From a virus: 59,711 bases of DNA. Position 1 is the first letter of the stretch. The number at the start of each line of letters is the position of its first letter. The stretch lies in the IMG/VR virus record IMGVR_UViG_3300008448_000085, positions 1 through 59,711 of that record; one strand, 5' to 3'. The translations under genes were made by a program, and so were the position numbers. Positions 55,696 to 59,711 of this stretch are shown in pieces. The notes below the pieces were generated by a model. The model was not told where the DNA came from. It saw only the letters and a list, made by a program, of their open reading frames with translations, and did not search any database.

Positions 55696-55713
55696 TCCTG
55701 TATCCCTACAGGA
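55696..55713 (-). promoter_or_regulatory. Hairpin sequestering a ribosome-binding site
   Basis: TCCTGT/ACAGGA arms with a 6-base loop pair the AGGAG of the gene 55099-55686 in its mRNA. Long read-through transcripts would hide the site; a shorter transcript from a nearby start would expose it. Confidence 0.5.
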
Positions 55714-55736
55714 TCAATGCCCGCCTGTTACGAAAC

Positions 55737-56042
55737 CTAGGTACTTATGCGCAAGGACAGAGGATTCGTAACCTTCCGGCGCCTCGGGGTGACGGGCGGC
55801 TCAGGGAGATGCATCCAGTGCATTCGGCTCTCAATCGGGATCGCCAAGTCGCCTCCCCAGTTGATTGACTTGCCATCTCGCTTGCCGACAAACGTCGGCC
55901 AAAAACTGTCGTTCGGATCACACCACAGAACGGCCACGCCATCATCTGGCAGGCTCGCGCTGGCGGGAATCCATTCCGGCCTATACGCCATGCCGCACTC
56001 GCATTCTGCGTAACCGCAGTGCTGGCAATCCTTGCCGTTCAT
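55737..56042 (-). CDS. DUF551-like protein with zinc-ribbon N-terminus
   Basis: 101 residues. CQHCGYAECECG at 6-17 is a zinc ribbon. WIPASASLPDDGVAVLWCD ... MHWMHLPEPP is the DUF551 signature (consensus 'WI..s.rLPe...VLv...THWmpLPePP') found in many phages. The fusion of the two is less usual. Function unknown. Confidence 0.7.
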   Translation of the reverse strand: MNGKDCQHCGYAECECGMAYRPEWIPASASLPDDGVAVLWCDPNDSFWPTFVGKRDGKSINWGGDLAIPIESRMHWMHLPEPPVTPRRRKVTNPLSLRIST

Positions 56043-56057
56043 GTGAACTTCCTTGAG

Positions 56058-56966
56058 CTACTGGCGTTGTGGGGAGCCTCCCATTGTAGCAGCCTCTGCC
56101 GCCATTACTGGCGCCAGCCATCCAAACTTTCGGAGTATTCGGATTGCATCCTCGGCCCCAGGAAAAACAACGTAGTTGCGGGTTTGCGACTCACCCGCGC
56201 CACGCGACCCAGAATCCAGATACCGGACCCCCGGGACTCCCAGGTCGAAAAGTCGGTCGGCTGCGCCACGCGGCCCGTGCATAGACACCATGGCTTGCCA
56301 TACATCCTGCCCGCTTCGGTTGCCTCGCGTTAAGCCATGGTTGTGCCACTGGGCAGCCATCTGCGGGTCTTTGTACCCACCGATGTGAAAGAATTTATGC
56401 TCGTCCGGGTTGGCGGCGCGCGACCAAGCATCGTCAAACGCAGCCAGCATTTCTTTCGATTGACTTCGGGCGGGGGCGTCCCAGTCCAGCATCGCATGCT
56501 CGGGGATGTCAATTGCCAGCTCATATCCCGTGCCAAGGTTTTTTCGCGCATCAACAAGCTCGTCGGTTGCGTCAACCCCAGACAGGCCATCGCGTTTCAT
56601 TGCAGCGCTGATGGCTTGAGAAGGGTAGTCGTACCCAAGCCAATCATTTTCATTCATTGCCTTGAGGAATCGTTGCTGCCTTGGATCGAAGGCCGCAAGG
56701 GACTCAACAACTTCATCGGGGTCGGCGTCTTGCGGAAGCGCATCCAAGAAGTCCGACTTTAGCTTGCCATAAGAAAGCGACATGCGGTAATCATCTGCGA
56801 CCGCCGGATTCTGGGCGGAATAGTGACCGTGGGCGTAGGTTTCAGCGCCCTGCCCAGTCCCAAGAAAGCCTGAATCAAACTTGCTGAAATGTTCCGGCCT
56901 TGGGCTACCGTGGTAGGCCTTGATGACAGAGCGAACGGCATTGCCCAAGTGGTCAAGTTTGCCCAT
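56058..56966 (-). CDS. ADP-ribosyltransferase-like polyvalent virion protein
   Basis: 302 residues. AYHGSPRPEHFSKFDSG (H19), GTGQGAETYAHGHYSAQNPAVADDY (Y49), then LDWDAPARSQS..., VRYLDSGSRG and NYVVFPGAEDAIRIL match the ART-like domain of phage polyvalent proteins. These are thought to be injected and modify host proteins. Start MGKLDHLGNAVRSV is like that of 31943-33208. The catalytic Glu is not clear. Confidence 0.65.
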   Translation of the reverse strand: MGKLDHLGNAVRSVIKAYHGSPRPEHFSKFDSGFLGTGQGAETYAHGHYSAQNPAVADDYRMSLSYGKLKSDFLDALPQDADPDEVVESLAAFDPRQQRFLKAMNENDWLGYDYPSQAISAAMKRDGLSGVDATDELVDARKNLGTGYELAIDIPEHAMLDWDAPARSQSKEMLAAFDDAWSRAANPDEHKFFHIGGYKDPQMAAQWHNHGLTRGNRSGQDVWQAMVSMHGPRGAADRLFDLGVPGVRYLDSGSRGAGESQTRNYVVFPGAEDAIRILRKFGWLAPVMAAEAATMGGSPQRQ

Positions 56967-57868
56967 TACTCTTCCTGCTGGCTGCGGCTGTAGGCGCCCA
57001 AGCCGGTGAACGCTGCAGGGAACGCCATCTCCTTGCCCATTAGGCCTGCGGCGCGAAGTGCGTGTTTTGCGCCGGCTCGCGACAACGGCTTGGACGCAGC
57101 TTTGGCGGCGTGGGTGATCGCATCCGTTGCGCCCGTCACGGGATCGACAATGCTCTCCAGGGCATAGCCGGCGAGGTCAGTGCCGAAAGAGTCCTTCCAC
57201 CCAAAGTCGCTCTTGAGATACTCAGGACCTTCGATGCTTCCGCGTTCCGTGTTTCCCGGCTTCAGCCCTTCGGCAAGCCCCGGATTGCCGTCAGTCAACA
57301 TCATCAGCGGCGAATAAAACGGCACCTTTCCTGCCCATTCGCGCTCGGCAGACCAAGATGGATTAGGGTCCTTGCCCTGCAAGGCGTTCCACAATCCGCC
57401 GGTCGCTTTGTTTGCAACGTACGGAGCCTCCTCCGCGGCCTTGGGCAAGTCGTACGCCGCGCGCGCCGTATTGGCGATAAGAGAGAACGGGGCCTGCAAG
57501 ACTTGGAAGGCGTTGGCTAATGGCATGCCCGGCTCAAGCATGCCACGCTGGCGGTATGGCGAAGTGTCCTGCGGGCCGACCTTGAGGTCCGATCCTCGCA
57601 CGGGATTGCCATCCCCAAAGTCTACGAACACCCGCTGGCCAAACTGATCCGGGTATTGCTGCTGAATGGCCGCGAGTCGCCGCATCAGAGAGTCGTACTT
57701 CAGCTTCTGCTGGTACTCCTCGTCGGTCAGGATTTGATGCGTCAGCGCCCCGGGGTGATTGACCGCCACATTCCACATGGATGGATATGGACGATTCGGC
57801 TCCGTGGCAACCTCGGCGTAGGCCTGTCGCACAAGATCATCGACACTTGTGGCCGGTCGGCGGTCCAT
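56966..57868 (-). CDS. Virion-block hypothetical protein
   Basis: 300 residues. Early part helical (EEYQQKLKYDSLMRRLAAIQQQYPDQFGQRVFV), later Gly/Ala segments (PVTGATDAITHAAKAASKPLSRAGAKHALRAAG). Taandem with the ART-like gene, so possibly an ejected partner. TAATG overlap upstream. Confidence 0.5.
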   Translation of the reverse strand: MDRRPATSVDDLVRQAYAEVATEPNRPYPSMWNVAVNHPGALTHQILTDEEYQQKLKYDSLMRRLAAIQQQYPDQFGQRVFVDFGDGNPVRGSDLKVGPQDTSPYRQRGMLEPGMPLANAFQVLQAPFSLIANTARAAYDLPKAAEEAPYVANKATGGLWNALQGKDPNPSWSAEREWAGKVPFYSPLMMLTDGNPGLAEGLKPGNTERGSIEGPEYLKSDFGWKDSFGTDLAGYALESIVDPVTGATDAITHAAKAASKPLSRAGAKHALRAAGLMGKEMAFPAAFTGLGAYSRSQQEE

Positions 57869-58122
57869 TACCACTTCACCTTGTCTGCCCAGTACGCCGC
57901 GGACATCTTGCCCTTGGCGATGTTCTCTGCGTGCCGGGCCTTAAATGCTTCATTGCGCGCCGTGCCATCCGGCGAACCCTCCACTCCCTGCTGCCCAAAG
58001 CGGATCAGCTTTTCCTGGTCCCCCGACTTGGCGAGGACCATGTGGGATTTCTCCGGATGGTTGGGCGTCCTCACGGGGCGATTAGGAACAAGCCTCCGCA
58101 CAGCATCGCCGTCACGGTCCAT
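57868..58122 (-). CDS. Conserved small basic phage protein
   Basis: 84 residues. SHMVLAKSGDQEKLIRFGQQGVEGS, then FKARHAENIAKGKMSAAYWADKVKW, is a highly conserved phage pattern of unknown role found near virion genes. Basic and likely DNA- or capsid-associated. Confidence 0.7.
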   Translation of the reverse strand: MDRDGDAVRRLVPNRPVRTPNHPEKSHMVLAKSGDQEKLIRFGQQGVEGSPDGTARNEAFKARHAENIAKGKMSAAYWADKVKW

Positions 58123-58164
58123 CAGTCCTCCTCCCTCTCCTCAAAGAGAAACCACCACGGGTTG

Positions 58165-58530
58165 TCATCCATTGAGCAAGGAGCGGATGATGTTGCCTTC
58201 CTGCTCCTTCTTCGCCATCTGCAGGCGAACGTGAGCTAGGTATTTCTCATGCTCCATGCGGCGGGCCTCTCGGGCCTGGGCCACCCGGGAGTCCATTTCG
58301 TCGCCAATCGCGGAGTTCACGGCCTTCATCGCATCGGCGTGCTGGCCGAAGTGCTGAGAGGCTAAGGCGCCGGGATTGGGGCCTGCGTAGCCAAATCCCT
58401 TACTCGCCGCCAGACCTCGCTCTCGGTCGCTCTTCGCCCTGGCCATACGCATCTGACGAACTTCTTCCGCTCGGCGCTTTTCGCCATCGTCGCCGTTCCA
58501 CCAATCCTGCGCATTGCTCATCAGGTCCAC
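58165..58530 (-). CDS. Coiled-coil virion-block protein
   Basis: 121 residues from GTG 58530, or 118 from ATG 58521. Charged coiled coil (EEVRQMRMARAKSDRERG, then RVAQAREARRMEHEKYLAHVRLQMAKKEQEG). AGAGGTG fits the GTG best. Function unknown. Confidence 0.55.
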   Translation of the reverse strand: MDLMSNAQDWWNGDDGEKRRAEEVRQMRMARAKSDRERGLAASKGFGYAGPNPGALASQHFGQHADAMKAVNSAIGDEMDSRVAQAREARRMEHEKYLAHVRLQMAKKEQEGNIIRSLLNG

Positions 58531-58540
58531 ATGTCACCTC

Positions 58541-59386
58541 TTACTTGTTATTGCCCTTCTTGGCCCTACGGATGGCCAAGTGAATCAATGCCTTGCCGGC
58601 CAAACGCACAAAGGGAAGTTTGCGCTTGGTCGCTTCTTCTTGGAGCCAGTCGCAGATTGTCTCCACGTTCTGCTCACACCAGTGAATGCCGTTGCGGTTC
58701 ATAACATCGGCACGCTTGTTACAAGAGCACCCCGGTGATGCGACAATGCCGATCTTGGCGAGTAGGGCCTTGAGTTCCGTGCCGGGGCCTTGAAGTACCT
58801 TGACATTCAGCCCCAAGGCCACAGCGCCAGTGCAGGGGTCAATGTCCTGCGACGGGAAGGTCTGGGGATCGTTGCATTCGTAACTGTTGTCGTAGGTGTA
58901 CGATGGGATGTTTACTAACTCAGTCCCGCGATACCAAGTGCCATTAAAAAACGACTCGCACTCCGACTGCTCCACGCCGGTTGACCAAGTCCAGATTTCG
59001 TTGTCGCAGTCATCCAGGGCTTGGTACACGCACACGGTCGGGCAAGTGTCGCACACCCCGTCGCAGCAGCAGAGGTTGGGTTCCATGGCCGACTCCGTGC
59101 CAGCCGTGCCCTCCCAGCAGCCGTGGCCGTCTTCGTAGTACGCGCCGTCCCTACAGCACCCCAGTCCAGGGAAAGCCGCCTCGGCCTCGGGGTAGTAGGT
59201 GTAGCCCGCCGTCTCGCACCCGCAGTCCGCGTTATCTTGGCAGCCGCACGGCTCGGCCTGACAGGTGCCGCTGCAGCAGTACTCGCCAGTGTCGCAGCAG
59301 GTTCCGGTGGACCCGCCACAGCAGCACTTGCCCTGCTGCCCCTCAGAGCAGTCTTGGTTGCCGCAGCAGCACTTACAGCAGGCCAT
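58541..59386 (-). CDS. Cysteine-rich protein with WCE domain
   Basis: 281 residues from ATG 59386 (AGGGAGACACC upstream). About 28 of the first 126 residues are Cys, in CCKCCC, CCCGG, CCC and CDTC clusters, giving a metallothionein- or disulfide-like head. The C-terminal 85 residues (GPGTELKALLAKIGI, GCSCNKRADVMNRNGIHWCEQN, WLQEEATKRKLPF) form a separate small domain that I have seen in other phage proteins. First gene of the leftward virion block. Confidence 0.65.
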   Translation of the reverse strand: MACCKCCCGNQDCSEGQQGKCCCGGSTGTCCDTGEYCCSGTCQAEPCGCQDNADCGCETAGYTYYPEAEAAFPGLGCCRDGAYYEDGHGCWEGTAGTESAMEPNLCCCDGVCDTCPTVCVYQALDDCDNEIWTWSTGVEQSECESFFNGTWYRGTELVNIPSYTYDNSYECNDPQTFPSQDIDPCTGAVALGLNVKVLQGPGTELKALLAKIGIVASPGCSCNKRADVMNRNGIHWCEQNVETICDWLQEEATKRKLPFVRLAGKALIHLAIRRAKKGNNK

Positions 59387-59532
59387 AGGTGTCTCCCTAT
59401 GGTTCAGTGCCTGCCGGGCGGCAGAACGCACGCCGGGGGCCTTGGCCGGCGTTTTGGCCGGCTGGCATCTCAGCAGGGAAGGGGAGAAGTCGCTGTTGGG
59501 GACGAAAGCTGGCCGGGAGTTTGGCCGGATGG

Positions 59533-59568
59533 GTAACGAAGTGAAACGCCGTGGTTTCAAGTCGTTAC
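59533..59568. repeat. 15-bp imperfect inverted repeat
   Basis: GTAACGAAGTGAAAC (59533-59547) and GTTTCAAGTCGTTAC (59554-59568) match at 13 of 15 positions across a 6-base loop. Could be a protein-binding palindrome or a hairpin in the leader of the virion transcript. Confidence 0.55.
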
Positions 59569-59596
59569 GGAAGGCGACACGCAGGCGTCACGGCTG

Positions 59597-59620
59597 GTGG
59601 GAAAGTGGGAAAGTGGGAAT
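59597..59620. repeat. Tandem 8-mer, three copies
   Basis: GTGGGAAA, GTGGGAAA, GTGGGAAT in direct tandem, ending at a TTGGCCGG repeat. Iteron-like. Confidence 0.6.
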
Positions 59621-59676
59621 TGGCCGGGAAAGCGACATGTGGGGGCTAGAGGGGTGAAAAAAGTCAGGAGGGGTAT

Positions 59677-59711
59677 TGACGAATGAGAGCGTTCGCGCCG
59701 GGGGGGGAAGG
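59677..59711. repeat. Terminal direct repeat, right copy
   Basis: Identical to bases 1-35, including the run of eight G. See the left copy. Confidence 0.9.

Larger units (their letters stand above)
59442..59627. repeat. TTGGCCGG repeat cluster
   Basis: TTGGCCGG occurs at 59442, 59454, 59521 and 59620, and CTGGCCGG at 59509. Two pairs are exactly 12 bases apart (59442/59454 and 59509/59521). Regular pairing suggests binding sites for one protein. Confidence 0.6.
59387..59676. other. Non-coding control region, left half; origin candidate
   Basis: No credible gene. It holds five copies of YTGGCCGG, three tandem GTGGGAAA-like 8-mers and a 15-bp imperfect inverted repeat (59533-59547 with 59554-59568, 13 of 15). 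This density of short repeats is not seen elsewhere in the window and recalls iteron-bearing replication origins, promoters or packaging sites. Confidence 0.5.

Overview
The window looks like a complete genome of a tailed double-stranded DNA bacteriophage with a podovirus-type plan. The first 35 bases are repeated exactly as the last 35, so the contig is probably circular or circularly permuted. It carries a large terminase, portal, capsid and scaffold genes, a T7/P22-like short-tail set, large ejection-type proteins, a RecE-like exonuclease with an Erf annealase and SSB, a sigma-70-like factor and two site-specific recombinases. I found no DNA polymerase, primase, RNA polymerase, tRNA gene or CRISPR array. 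The DNA is GC-rich and the genes are tightly packed with TGATG and ATGA overlaps. The host cannot be read directly. Two proteases and several cysteine-rich proteins in place of a recognisable endolysin would suit a host with a protein-rich, disulfide-linked wall, such as a planctomycete; that is inference.

Layout. (1) 59387-59711 joined to 1-279 is the largest non-coding block: five TTGGCCGG-like repeats, a triple 8-mer, a 15-bp imperfect inverted repeat and a 12-bp palindrome. It is a candidate origin, regulatory or packaging region. (2) 280-1562 holds a leftward GC-rich gene of unknown function and a control region with a duplicated promoter-like element and operator-like palindromes. (3) 1563-12155 is a rightward operon of about 39 mostly tiny genes ending in a serine recombinase. 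Near its head is a 52-nt sequence with every conserved element of a type II hammerhead ribozyme (1673-1724), followed by a large structured RNA (2169-2297) just upstream of a GP88-family gene. (4) 18855-11992 runs leftward: HNH and PD-(D/E)XK nucleases, a subtilisin-like protease, a papain-like cysteine protease, seven small membrane or exported proteins and a sigma-like factor. It is preceded by promoter-like sequences and a possible ncRNA. (5) 26365-19268 runs leftward: exonuclease, annealase, SSB, an SF2 helicase split into two reading frames, a PD-(D/E)XK nuclease and HTH or small proteins. (6) 26432-27247 is a tyrosine integrase on the plus strand. (7) 59386-27233 is the leftward virion block, with free-standing HNH endonucleases beside the scaffold, terminase and portal genes.

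Working model: the plus-strand operon supplies small host-takeover proteins. The exonuclease, annealase, SSB and helicase support recombination-dependent replication on the host polymerase. A promoter form TTGACT-N16-TACACT occurs upstream of both the nuclease/protease/sigma operon and the terminase operon and may belong to one temporal class. Lysis may rest on the protease and membrane-protein cluster.
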